Assembly: GCA_900316415.1 (NCBI GenBank)
Contig: ONCV01000004.1
Coordinates: 62,001 to 126,000, forward strand
Source of the DNA: an uncultured Eubacteriales bacterium
GTDB lineage: Bacteria > Bacillota > Clostridia > Christensenellales > Aristaeellaceae
Direction: 5' to 3'
Length of the DNA stretch: 64,000 nucleotides
In this document: positions 7,683 to 17,866 of the stretch, one piece after another
Layout of the letters: every line of letters begins with the position of its first letter
How positions within the stretch are numbered: the first letter of the stretch is position 1
Position numbers and translations under genes: made by a program
Notes under the pieces: generated by a model
Database searches by the model: none
What the model saw: the letters and a program-made list of their open reading frames with translations, nothing else
What the model was told of the DNA's origin: nothing

Positions 7683-8720
7683 ATGGAGATGGATGAGCGG
7701 AAGCTGAAGATTCTGCGCGCCATCATCGATGATTACATCCTGACGGGCGTGCCGGTCGGCTCCCGGACGATCAGTAAGAAATACGACATGGGCCTTTCCT
7801 CCGCCACCATCCGGAACGAGATGAGCGACCTGGAGGAGCTGGGATATCTGGATCAGCCCCACGTATCCGCGGGACGGGTGCCCAGCGCAAAGGCGTACCG
7901 GCTGTATGTGGACAGCCTGATTCAAACCGGCCAGATTCGGGACGACAACGCGGAAACAGTGGAACGGCATTTCTCCGGAAGGGTTCACCAGATGGAGGAT
8001 GTGATTGATCACGCGGCCAGCGTGCTCTCCGCCCTGACGAAGTATACCGCGGTGGTTCTTCCCCCGAAGGGCCGGGAGCCGCGGCTGCAGACGGTTCAGC
8101 TGGTTCCCGTTTCCCGGGAAGCGGCCCTGGTGGTGATTGTGACGGATGGCGGGATCGTCCGCGACAGCACGATCCGCATCCCCGGCGAGATGGACAGCGA
8201 TACGCTGTACGCGATCTCCCGGACGCTGACGGAAGAGCTGCGGGGACACACGCTGGCGGAAGCCTGCGGGATCCTGCCCTCGATCATTCAGCGCATGCAG
8301 GAAAACGAGCAGCTGCTGCAGGGCCTGTACGGGTTCCTGACGGAACGGCAGGCGGCTCCCCGGAAAACCCATGTGGCCATCGGAGGCACCAGCAACATGC
8401 TGAGCTATCCGGAATACAGCGACATGGAAAAGGCCCGGAGCTTCCTGAGCCTGATGGAGACGCGGGACCGGCTGGCCAGCATCATCGGGGGAACCGGGGA
8501 GATGGCCTTCACGGTTCGGATCGGTCCGGAAACCGGGGTGCCCGAGATGGTGGACTGTTCCATCGTCACCGCGTCCTACTCCACGGGAACGGGCCAGCAG
8601 GGAACCATCGGGGTGATCGGGCCCACGCGGATGCATTATTCCCGGGTGCTCTCCATCCTGAACAACATGGGCCATCAGCTGACGGACCTGTTCAGCGGAG
8701 GAGATGAGTCCAATGAGTAA
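7683..8720 (+). CDS. hrcA: Heat-inducible transcription repressor HrcA
   Basis: A cytosolic dimeric repressor of 345 residues, the family norm. The N-terminal winged helix is clear (ERKLKILRAIIDDYILTGVPVGSRTISKKY followed by LSSATIRNEMSDLEELGYL and HVSAGRVPS), then the GAF-like and inserted domains. It binds the CIRCE element 30 nt upstream of its own gene; its folding depends on GroEL in studied species. The ATG at 7683 is chosen over an upstream in-frame start because GGAAGGAGG is well placed and the CIRCE stem would overlap the earlier codons. The last codons overlap grpE. Confidence 0.97.
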   Translation: MEMDERKLKILRAIIDDYILTGVPVGSRTISKKYDMGLSSATIRNEMSDLEELGYLDQPHVSAGRVPSAKAYRLYVDSLIQTGQIRDDNAETVERHFSGRVHQMEDVIDHAASVLSALTKYTAVVLPPKGREPRLQTVQLVPVSREAALVVIVTDGGIVRDSTIRIPGEMDSDTLYAISRTLTEELRGHTLAEACGILPSIIQRMQENEQLLQGLYGFLTERQAAPRKTHVAIGGTSNMLSYPEYSDMEKARSFLSLMETRDRLASIIGGTGEMAFTVRIGPETGVPEMVDCSIVTASYSTGTGQQGTIGVIGPTRMHYSRVLSILNNMGHQLTDLFSGGDESNE

Positions 8721-9327
8721 GAAAGGGAAGAGGAAACGCAAGATGAACGAAGCGGAGAAGCCGCGCGAAGAGACGCCCGGGGAGGAGATCCCGGAGGAAA
8801 CGGCGGAGAAGCAGGAAGGTGATCTGCCGGAGGAAACCGGAACCCCGGAGGCGGAGGAGAACGCCGGGGAGCCGAAGGAAGCGGAAGAGGAGGACGCCGG
8901 GGACAAGGCAGCGGAATACCTCGCCATGGCCCAGCGGATCCAGGCGGACTTCGAGAACTTCCGCCGGCGGAATGAAAGCGTCCGGGCGGACAGCTTCGCC
9001 GAGGGAAAGCGGGACGTGGCCGCGGCGATGCTGCCGGTGCTGGACAACCTGGAGCGCGCGTCGGACGCGGCTGCGGGATCCGCGGACGAGGCCCTGAAGA
9101 ACGGCGTCCAGCTGGTGCTTCGCCAGATGAACGAGGTGTACCGGAAGCTGAACGTCACGCCCATCGACCGGGTGGGGGAGAAGTTCGACCCGAACCTGGA
9201 GAACGCCGTGCTGCAGGGCACGGAGGACGAGGGCGAGCCCGGAACGGTCTGCCAGGTGCTGCAGAAGGGATACATGATGGGGGACCGGGTGCTGCGCCAC
9301 GCGATGGTCAAGGTGGTTCCGGAATAG
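8713..9327 (+). CDS. grpE: Nucleotide exchange factor GrpE
   Basis: A DnaK co-chaperone of 204 residues that speeds ADP release. A long charged N-terminal region (residues 1-70, rich in Glu, Lys and Pro) precedes the dimerising long helix and the GrpE core: DFENFRRRNE, LPVLDNLERA, the GVQLVLRQM segment and PNLENAVLQ, ending in the beta-wing VLQKGYMMGDRVLRHAMVKV. Two ATGs compete, 8704 and 8713. The later one has GGAGGAG at a usable distance while the earlier one sits almost on it, so I use 8713. The gene overlaps the hrcA stop by 8 nt. Confidence 0.96.
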   Translation: MSKKGKRKRKMNEAEKPREETPGEEIPEETAEKQEGDLPEETGTPEAEENAGEPKEAEEEDAGDKAAEYLAMAQRIQADFENFRRRNESVRADSFAEGKRDVAAAMLPVLDNLERASDAAAGSADEALKNGVQLVLRQMNEVYRKLNVTPIDRVGEKFDPNLENAVLQGTEDEGEPGTVCQVLQKGYMMGDRVLRHAMVKVVPE

Positions 9328-9354
9328 ACCGGAGCGCCCGCAAGAAAGCCAAAA

Positions 9355-9389
9355 GGGCCCGAAAGGGCATGAGGGAAGGCCGAAAGGCC
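9355..9389 (+). other. Two GNRA-tetraloop hairpins in the grpE-dnaK spacer
   Basis: GCCC-GAAA-GGGC (9357-9368) and GGCC-GAAA-GGCC (9378-9389) lie 21 nt apart at most, with no T run after either. They are unlikely to terminate. They could mark an mRNA processing or stabilising site that sets the higher level of dnaK. Confidence 0.5.
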
Positions 9390-9421
9390 GGATAAAGGGA
9401 TATTTGCCAAATAACGGATAA

Positions 9422-11257
<1,836 letters not shown>

Positions 11258-11294
11258 GCAGCCCCGCGGAACAAAAATGAATCCAGGAATCTGG

Positions 11295-11315
11295 CCCGTC
11301 CCCGATCGGGACGGG
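11295..11315 (+). other. Strong hairpin between dnaK and dnaJ
   Basis: CCCGTCCC (11295-11302), 5-nt loop, GGGACGGG (11308-11315). No T run follows, so it is probably an mRNA stability or partial attenuation element limiting dnaJ relative to dnaK, rather than a full terminator. Confidence 0.55.
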
Positions 11316-11347
11316 CTTGATTCCGGTATTGAGGATGGGTGATTTGA

Positions 11348-12493
11348 TTGGCAGAGAAGCGGGATTACTATGAGGTGCTGGGCGTTTCGAAGAACGCGAC
11401 GGACGATGAGATCAAGAAGGCTTATCGGAAAAAGGCCAAGGAATGCCATCCGGACCTGCATCCCAACGATGAGGAAGCGGTAAAGCGTTTCGCGGAACTG
11501 AATGAGGCCAACGAGGTGCTCAGCGACCCGGACAAGCGGGCCCGCTACGATCAGTTCGGCTTCAACGATCCCATGTCCGGCATGGGCGGGGGCGGCGGAA
11601 ACCCCTTCGGCGGAGCGGACTTCGATTTCGGCGGCATGGGCGGCATGGGCAGCATGGGCGATATTTTCGACCAGCTGTTCAACGGCGGCATGGGAAGCCG
11701 GACCCGGGCCCAGGGCCCCGTGCAGGGAAACGACCTGCGCTATGAGCTGAGAATCACCTTTGAGGAAGCGGCCAAGGGCTGCGAAAAGAGCTTCGAGATC
11801 AGCCGGAACGAGGTCTGCGACACCTGCAAGGGCAACGGCGCCAAGCCGGGCACCAAGCCGAGCACCTGCGCGGCCTGCCACGGAACGGGCCAGATCCGGA
11901 CCACCAGCGGCTGGATGACCATGGCCCGCACGTGTCCGACCTGCGGCGGCAGCGGCAAGGTGATCACGGACAAGTGCGCCGGCTGCGGCGGTACCGGGCG
12001 CGTGCGCCGGAAGCGTACCGTGACGGTGAAGGTGCCGGCGGGCATTGACCACGGCCAGACCATCATCATGAACAACCAGGGCGAGCCCGGCCTTCGCGGC
12101 GGCCCGAACGGGGATCTGTTCATCACGGTGAGCGTGCGCCCGCACAAGATCTTCCAGCGGGACGGCTTCAACCTGCTGCTGGAATTCCCCATCAGCTTCG
12201 TGACCGCGGCCCTCGGCGGCGAGGTGGAGGTGCCGACCCTCAGCGGGCCGGTGAAGTACAAGATTCCCGAGGGAACACAGCCGGGCACCGAGTTCCGCAT
12301 CAAGGGCGCCGGCATCCAGATGCTGCGCTCCAGCGGAAAGGGCGACCTGATCATGAAGGTGAAGGTGGAAATCCCCAAGCGCCTGAACAACCGGCAGAAG
12401 GAACTGCTGCGGGAGTTCGAGGGAACTACCAGCGACCGGGAATACGAGGGCCGGAAGAGCTTCATGGACCGGGTCAAGGATCTGTTCAGCTGA
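11348..12493 (+). CDS. dnaJ: Chaperone DnaJ (Hsp40, type I)
   Basis: The Hsp40 partner that delivers substrates to DnaK and stimulates its ATPase. In 381 residues it has the full type I layout: J domain with HPD (KECHPDLHP), a Gly/Phe/Met-rich linker (about 75-115), four CxxCxGxG zinc motifs (CDTCKGNG, CAACHGTG, CPTCGGSG, CAGCGGTG), and C-terminal substrate domains. The reading frame begins at TTG (11348, followed by AEKRDYYEVLG); no ATG or GTG fits. The ribosome site is only a modest GAGGATGGG about 12 nt upstream. Weak initiation fits the lower level of DnaJ usually needed relative to DnaK. Confidence 0.96.
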   Translation: MAEKRDYYEVLGVSKNATDDEIKKAYRKKAKECHPDLHPNDEEAVKRFAELNEANEVLSDPDKRARYDQFGFNDPMSGMGGGGGNPFGGADFDFGGMGGMGSMGDIFDQLFNGGMGSRTRAQGPVQGNDLRYELRITFEEAAKGCEKSFEISRNEVCDTCKGNGAKPGTKPSTCAACHGTGQIRTTSGWMTMARTCPTCGGSGKVITDKCAGCGGTGRVRRKRTVTVKVPAGIDHGQTIIMNNQGEPGLRGGPNGDLFITVSVRPHKIFQRDGFNLLLEFPISFVTAALGGEVEVPTLSGPVKYKIPEGTQPGTEFRIKGAGIQMLRSSGKGDLIMKVKVEIPKRLNNRQKELLREFEGTTSDREYEGRKSFMDRVKDLFS

Positions 12494-12549
12494 CCATCCC
12501 CGGAGGAGCGCTCCGCCCCTCCGGAATCCTAAAAACAGACGGAATCGAA

Positions 12550-12582
12550 AAAATGCCGCTCCGGAAAGGGGCGGCATTTTTA
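12550..12582. terminator. Bidirectional terminator between dnaJ and rodA
   Basis: AATGCCGC (12552-12559), 11-nt loop, GCGGCATT (12571-12578), flanked by A on the left and T on the right, so it can serve both converging operons. A second GC-rich inverted repeat (CCGGAGG/CCTCCGG, about 12500-12527) lies closer to dnaJ. Confidence 0.8.
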
Positions 12583-12591
12583 TTGTGGAAA

Positions 12592-13818
12592 TCAGTAGGG
12601 CCGGGTTTTGAACCGGGTGGAGAACCGATAGGGGTTGTAGAAGGTCTGCGGGGTGCTGATGGCATCGGACAGGGAACGGTTCCGGGTCACATTCAGAACG
12701 AGACCGATTCCGCCCATGTTGGTGACCATGTTGGAACCGCCGTAGGACAGGAAGGGGAGGGGAATACCGGTGATGGGCATGAGCCCCAGGGTCATGGCGA
12801 TGTTTTCGAAAACATGGAACAGCAGCATTCCGATAACGCCGCAGATCACCAGCCTTCCGAACTTGTCCCGGGTGAACCAGGCCAGATACAGCATGCGCAG
12901 CAGAATCAGGGTATACATGCCCAGCACCGTGACGCAGCCCACGAAGCCCCAGGCTTCCCCGATGGTGGCATAGATGAAGTCCGTCCAGTCGGCGGGCACA
13001 TAGTTCAGCTGGCTCATGGAGCCGTCCACGAACATGCCGATTCCCCGGAAGCCGCCGGAGCCGATGGCCATCTGGGACTGCAGAATCTGATAGGAGTCCG
13101 AGGAGGAATAGAGCTCCGGGTTCAGGAAGCCGTAAATGCGGGCCAGACGGTAGTCGTTGGATCCGGTGGCCACGGCCAGGGCGTAAATGGACAGCACCAG
13201 CAGGATGCCCGCGCCGGCCAGGCCGCCCAGCACCTTCAGCGGAACATCCGCGAAATACATCATGACGGCGGTCAGGAAGATGATCACCAGCATGGAGCCG
13301 GTTTCGCCCTCCGCCAGGATGATGGCCGCGGGCAGCAGCACCGTCGCCATCACCCGCAGGAAGGACCGGGGCGTGTTCATGGGATGGCTGGAGCGGGACA
13401 GCTGCCGGGCCAGAATCAGGATGATGGACAGCTTCGCGAACTCGGAGGGCTGAATGGTGTAGCCCCAGATGACGTCCAGCCAGGCCTTCACGCCCTGGGC
13501 GCGGTTGAAGACCGTAACCACGGCCAGCAGGATGACCATGGCCCAGTAAATCCATCCCGCCCTGGAATACAGGAAATGATAGGGGATGGCCATGATAACG
13601 CCGACCACCAGCGGCGCCACCAGCACGAAGAGGCATTGCCGCATGGTATAGGAGGATTCCACCACGTGATTCAGGAAGGATACATCCGGACTGGAGTCCG
13701 GCGAATAGGTGGCCACGCACACCGCGACGATCCCCATCAGGGACATGGCGGCCACCAGCACGATCAGCGGGATATCCGTATGCGCCTGATAGGCGCGGCT
13801 TTCCGTTGCGTTGGTCAT
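12592..13818 (-). CDS. rodA: Peptidoglycan glycosyltransferase RodA (SEDS family)
   Basis: An integral membrane polymerase that extends lateral-wall peptidoglycan together with PBP2. It has 408 residues with about ten hydrophobic helices. Family marks are the extracellular segment AWLDVIWGYTIQPSEFAKL, ILAEGETGSM, the large loop with SQMAIGSGGFRGIGMF and ADWTDFIYATIGEAWGF (with the expected catalytic Asp), and the end motif GIPLPFLSYGGS. The ATG overlaps the minD stop (ATGA) and has GGGAGGTGA upstream. The name RodA rather than FtsW rests on its place in the mre/PBP2 cluster. It is the last gene of the minus-strand operon. Confidence 0.93.
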   Translation of the reverse strand: MTNATESRAYQAHTDIPLIVLVAAMSLMGIVAVCVATYSPDSSPDVSFLNHVVESSYTMRQCLFVLVAPLVVGVIMAIPYHFLYSRAGWIYWAMVILLAVVTVFNRAQGVKAWLDVIWGYTIQPSEFAKLSIILILARQLSRSSHPMNTPRSFLRVMATVLLPAAIILAEGETGSMLVIIFLTAVMMYFADVPLKVLGGLAGAGILLVLSIYALAVATGSNDYRLARIYGFLNPELYSSSDSYQILQSQMAIGSGGFRGIGMFVDGSMSQLNYVPADWTDFIYATIGEAWGFVGCVTVLGMYTLILLRMLYLAWFTRDKFGRLVICGVIGMLLFHVFENIAMTLGLMPITGIPLPFLSYGGSNMVTNMGGIGLVLNVTRNRSLSDAISTPQTFYNPYRFSTRFKTRPY

Positions 13819-14630
13819 GAGTTCGGCTTCACCTCCCGGAGAGCTGGAGCAAAATGGCGGCGCAGGAAGGAGGTCCTCCGCCTTCCGTAGGCCGGGAAGG
13901 GCTCCTCCGCGCCCTGCAGCCGGAGGACAATCCGGCGGAGCGCCCGCCGCGCCTCACAGTCATACTGAATCGCCAGCCGATGGCGCAGCTGGGCCAGGCA
14001 GAAGGCGGGATCCTCGGGAACCTCGCCCAGCAGGGACAGATCCAGCAGGCCCGCGATGGTTTCGGCGGAATACATCTCCCCGGCGTGAATCAGGTCATTC
14101 TGCAGCCGGTTCACCAGCAGCCGGGGACGGGGAAGATGCTTGTCCTCCGTGAGGGAGATGACCTGCTCCGCGTCCCGGATGGACAGATCGTCCGGCGTGA
14201 CCACCAGCACGGTTTCCAGCCGGCTGCCCGCGTTCAGCACATTCCGCAGCCCCCGCTCCAGGCCGGCGGGGCAGTCGATGAGAATAAAATCGTTGTCCTT
14301 GCGCAGCAGGGAGATCATCTTCTTCAGCTTGCGGGAATCCAGATCCCGCGCCCGGACGAACTGGGCCGCGGGCAGCAGGCGGAGATTCGGATAATCCGGG
14401 GATTCCGCCAGCGCCTGGGAAAGCAGGCATTTTCCGCTGGCCACATCGACCAGGTCATAGACGATGCTGTTCTGCAGGCCCAGAAACAGATCCTGGGACC
14501 GGAGGCCCAGGTCCGCGTCGATCAGCACCGTTTTCCGGCCGGCCAGCGCCAGCAGCGCCGCCAGATTGGCGGCCAGGGTGGACTTGCCCACCCCCCCCTT
14601 TCCGGAGGCAAAGAGATACGTCACAGCCAT
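13815..14630 (-). CDS. minD: MinD-like septum-site ATPase
   Basis: A ParA/MinD-family ATPase of 271 residues. The deviant Walker A is SGKGGVGKST (residues 9-18), Walker B region IDADLGLRSQDLFLGL, and MinD-type DCPAG and IRDAEQVISL follow. The C-terminus is basic and aromatic (RRRTSFLRRHFAPAL), consistent with a membrane-targeting amphipathic helix. MinD normally recruits MinC to block division near poles. In many clostridia the order is mreBCD-PBP2-minC-minD-minE-rodA; here only 42 nt separate PBP2 from minD, and minD overlaps rodA, so minC and minE are missing locally. Either they lie elsewhere or this MinD works differently. Confidence 0.87.
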   Translation of the reverse strand: MAVTYLFASGKGGVGKSTLAANLAALLALAGRKTVLIDADLGLRSQDLFLGLQNSIVYDLVDVASGKCLLSQALAESPDYPNLRLLPAAQFVRARDLDSRKLKKMISLLRKDNDFILIDCPAGLERGLRNVLNAGSRLETVLVVTPDDLSIRDAEQVISLTEDKHLPRPRLLVNRLQNDLIHAGEMYSAETIAGLLDLSLLGEVPEDPAFCLAQLRHRLAIQYDCEARRALRRIVLRLQGAEEPFPAYGRRRTSFLRRHFAPALREVKPNS

Positions 14631-14672
14631 GTTGAATAACCCTTCCAGTGTTTCATTGGGAATCCGGGGCCG

Positions 14673-17183
14673 TCAGGGCGCCAGGGAATTGCCGGGCGCC
14701 AGGGAATCCTCCACAGAGCGGAGGTTCTTCTGATTCATGTACCAGTCGATGAAGGCCTTCGGGGCCTTGGAGGCCTCCGATCCGGAATATCCGTTGGGAA
14801 TAAAGCAGGCGATAGCGATTTCCGGATTCTCGAATGGCGCGAAGCAGACGAACCAGGAGTTGTTCTCCAGGTCGATCTTCGTAACCTGCGCGGTTCCGGT
14901 TTTCGCGGCGATCATGTCGGTATAGGCCCAGTTCCGGAAGTATTTACCTGCGGTACCGGACTCGTCAACCACGCCCTTCATCCCTTCCCGGATCAGGGGC
15001 AGGAATTCGTCCGAACGGTCGATCCGGTGGATCAGGGTGGGCTCCCGCTGGGAAAGAATCTCGCCCTGGGGGGAGGAGATGGAGTCGATCAGGGAAACAT
15101 TGTACAGATAGCCGTTGTTCGCGACGGTGCACACATAGCGGGCGACCGCCACGGGCGTCAGCACGGTGACGGACTGACCGATGCCGGTCAGAATGGTCTG
15201 GCCGCCGCCCCACTTGATATCGTTCATGTAGTTGTAGGTATCCCCGATGACGGACTGCAGATAGACCATTTCCTTGGTCATGTTCAGCTCCTCCATCAGG
15301 ATGGTGCGCATATTGTCCAGCCATTCGCTTTCGTTGTAGTTCACGGCCATGTCCATCAGCCGCTTTGCGCAGGCGGAAAGGCGGGCGTCGTCATACTCGA
15401 TGTTCCGGGAGGCGCCGCAGTTCTTCAGGTGCGTCTTGATGGAGTTGAACACGATGATCGGCAGGGAGGTGTCCTGATTCGCCTCGTTCACCGGGCGGGA
15501 GGGATCATACAGGGTATTCTGGCTTCCCACCACGGAGCGCACCTCGCCGGGCAGGTCGATGCCGGTCTTGGAGGTCAGGCCGTAAAGCGAGGCGTACCGG
15601 TACAGCCGCTCCTCGCCCAGGCGGCTGCCCAGCTCGTAGAAGAAATAGTTGCAGCTGTTGGTCAGCCCATCGACGATGGTCTGGTTGGCGTGCTTGTAAA
15701 TGTAATTCTTGTTGATCCAGCATTTCGGGGCGGTGGAAAGGTCCTGGTTGTACTTCGTGTAATAGCCGCCGTCGGAGATGCGCTCCGTGGGCTGCAGTTC
15801 CCCTTCCACCAGGGCGCCCGTGCCGGTGACCATCTTGAATATCGATCCGGGAGTTCCCCGGGCGTGAATGCCGTAATTCAGCAGCAGGTTCCGGCTGTCG
15901 CCCAGGATGGCCATGGCGTCCTTTCCGCCGGCGACCAGGGCATTCAGGTCATAGGTGGGATAATTGGCCAGGGCCAGCACCCGGCACTGCATGTCCAGCA
16001 CGACCAGGCAGCCGTGCTCCGCCAGCGCCAGGGGATAGGTGGCCCAGTTCCGGTTATGGATATCGGTCTTGTTGGCCTCCAGCCAGGAATCCGAGGCGAG
16101 ATACCGCTCCTGCAGATCGCGCGTGCTGCTCACGTTGTCCGCGATGGCCCGCTCCGCCACTGCCTGATACGCCGCGTTCAGGGTCAGCTTGACGTTGTTT
16201 CCGTCCTGGGGCTCGGTGTAGCTCAGTTCCCGGACAACCTTGGACATCTGGTCGCGCTCGACGACGCGGGCGCCCTTCCGCAGGGAGGAATTCTGGGTCA
16301 GCCAGTCCTCCATCGAGGATTCCACGCCGTCGCGGCCGATGGTGTCGTTGTAGGAATATCCCTTCGCCTGCAGGGTCAGCCAGGTCGCCCGGGAAGGAAT
16401 GGCCCCGGTGTAGCCGACGATCTGCGAAGCCAGGGTGGAGCGGGGATAGACCCGCTTGGTGCCGATTTCGATTTCCATGCCCGGCAGCATCATGGACCGG
16501 GTTTCAATCTCGATGACCGTTTCATACTTGACGTCTTTGGCAATGACGATGGGCTGGGAGTTGAAGATGTTCATCTGCATTTCCGAATAGATCGCCATGA
16601 TCTTCAGCATGGTGTCCTCGGGAATGTCGTCCGTGATCTGATAGCGGGCCTTCAGCCGCTCGATGCACTTTTCCGCTGTATCGTAGCGGGTCAGGTTCGT
16701 CAGATAGTTATTGGACCGCCACTGGTTTTCCCGGGTGGCGAGAACCGATTCCGAAACTCCGGAGCCGAAATTGAAAACCCATTCGCCGGTTTCGGGATCC
16801 CGCTCGATGACGAAATCGATGGCCATCTCGCCCCCGTTTTTTTCGATGATGCCGATGGTATCGATGATGGAGGCCGTATAGGCCTTGTAGGAAGAGGCGG
16901 AGACCGTGGAGGCGTCCTTGTAGAACGTCACGTTGTAGATCATTTCATCCTCCGCCAGAATGACGGAATCGGAGGAAACGATGTTTCCCCGCTTGCCGCG
17001 GAGCGCGATGGTCTTGGTCCGGGTGGATTCCGCCTTGTCCTGATAGAAATCCTCCTGCCGGAGCTGAAGATTCACCAGACCGGACACCAGGTAGACCACC
17101 ATGGCGAACAGCACCACCATGAAGCCGATATACCGGCCCAGCCCCAGGTGCTTTTTCCTGCGTTCCCGTTCCAGTTTCTTCAC
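14673..17183 (-). CDS. mrdA: Penicillin-binding protein 2 (class B transpeptidase)
   Basis: The elongasome D,D-transpeptidase that cross-links side-wall peptidoglycan made by RodA. One N-terminal membrane helix (about 19-40) is followed by the pedestal domain and a transpeptidase domain with the catalytic Ser447 in GSIFK, the second motif SCN, and KTG (near residue 761). At 836 residues it is long. An insertion of about 80 mostly helical residues between SCN and KTG (from HLKNCGASRN to NYMNDIKWGG) accounts for part of the excess. The start I use is GTG at 17183. AAAGGAG lies only 1 nt from it, which is too close, so initiation at a nearby codon is possible; the next ATG is inside the membrane helix. 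Confidence 0.93.
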   Translation of the reverse strand: MKKLERERRKKHLGLGRYIGFMVVLFAMVVYLVSGLVNLQLRQEDFYQDKAESTRTKTIALRGKRGNIVSSDSVILAEDEMIYNVTFYKDASTVSASSYKAYTASIIDTIGIIEKNGGEMAIDFVIERDPETGEWVFNFGSGVSESVLATRENQWRSNNYLTNLTRYDTAEKCIERLKARYQITDDIPEDTMLKIMAIYSEMQMNIFNSQPIVIAKDVKYETVIEIETRSMMLPGMEIEIGTKRVYPRSTLASQIVGYTGAIPSRATWLTLQAKGYSYNDTIGRDGVESSMEDWLTQNSSLRKGARVVERDQMSKVVRELSYTEPQDGNNVKLTLNAAYQAVAERAIADNVSSTRDLQERYLASDSWLEANKTDIHNRNWATYPLALAEHGCLVVLDMQCRVLALANYPTYDLNALVAGGKDAMAILGDSRNLLLNYGIHARGTPGSIFKMVTGTGALVEGELQPTERISDGGYYTKYNQDLSTAPKCWINKNYIYKHANQTIVDGLTNSCNYFFYELGSRLGEERLYRYASLYGLTSKTGIDLPGEVRSVVGSQNTLYDPSRPVNEANQDTSLPIIVFNSIKTHLKNCGASRNIEYDDARLSACAKRLMDMAVNYNESEWLDNMRTILMEELNMTKEMVYLQSVIGDTYNYMNDIKWGGGQTILTGIGQSVTVLTPVAVARYVCTVANNGYLYNVSLIDSISSPQGEILSQREPTLIHRIDRSDEFLPLIREGMKGVVDESGTAGKYFRNWAYTDMIAAKTGTAQVTKIDLENNSWFVCFAPFENPEIAIACFIPNGYSGSEASKAPKAFIDWYMNQKNLRSVEDSLAPGNSLAP

Positions 17184-17227
17184 GCTCCTTTCAGCTTCCG
17201 TCCGCCCCTCCGGGGCGGGGAAGAACC

Positions 17228-17866
17228 TTATTTCTTGCTGAAGACGATGGGCTGATTCTTCAGCACGGGCACCTCCTCCTTCCGCCCGAGAATCAGGCGG
17301 CGGAGGGGAAACTCAATCACCAGGGTCAGCAGCCCCGTCAGCAGGATGTCCTGCAGCGCGCGGGTGAAATGCCGCGCCGTCAGGTCGGTGCCGCCCAGAT
17401 AGATATAGGCCACATTCACGGTTTCATACACAAGGGTGTTCGCCATGGCGCAGAGAACCGTCCGCACCCAGGCCGGCATATACCGCTTCCGCCGCCGGAG
17501 CGCCCGGTCCATCTGCAGCTGGCGCAGGGATTTGTCCGCGAAGATGAAGGACACGAACAGGGCGGAGATGGGATAGATGGCCAGGCTGAAATAGGTGACG
17601 GAGGGGACCAGGATCTCCAGCAGAAGGCCGTAGATCAGCCCCGCCCAGAGGGCCTGCACCCGGCCGTAGGCCACGGTGATGACGCCGATGACCGCGAAGA
17701 GCAGGTTCGGCGCGACGCCGGCAATGGGAAAATAGGGGATGACGCAGACCTGAAACAGATATCCCAGGGGAATCAGCAGCGCCAGCACCAGATACCGCCG
17801 GAAGGATCCGGCGCGGATTTCCCGCTGGACGCCGGAGGACGGCTCGCGGGGGGAGGATCTGGTCAT
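17228..17866 (-). CDS. mreD: Rod shape-determining protein MreD
   Basis: A multi-pass membrane protein of 212 residues linking MreC/MreB to the wall machinery. Five or six hydrophobic helices cover residues 25-205 (for example LVLALLIPLGYLFQVCVIPYF and ALWAGLIYGLLLEILV). A cytoplasmic basic loop, RALRRRKRYMPAW, lies in the middle. MreD is poorly conserved, and the call rests on length, helix layout and its place between mreC and PBP2. The start overlaps the mreC stop (ATGA), with GAGGAGG in front. Confidence 0.88.
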   Translation of the reverse strand: MTRSSPREPSSGVQREIRAGSFRRYLVLALLIPLGYLFQVCVIPYFPIAGVAPNLLFAVIGVITVAYGRVQALWAGLIYGLLLEILVPSVTYFSLAIYPISALFVSFIFADKSLRQLQMDRALRRRKRYMPAWVRTVLCAMANTLVYETVNVAYIYLGGTDLTARHFTRALQDILLTGLLTLVIEFPLRRLILGRKEEVPVLKNQPIVFSKK

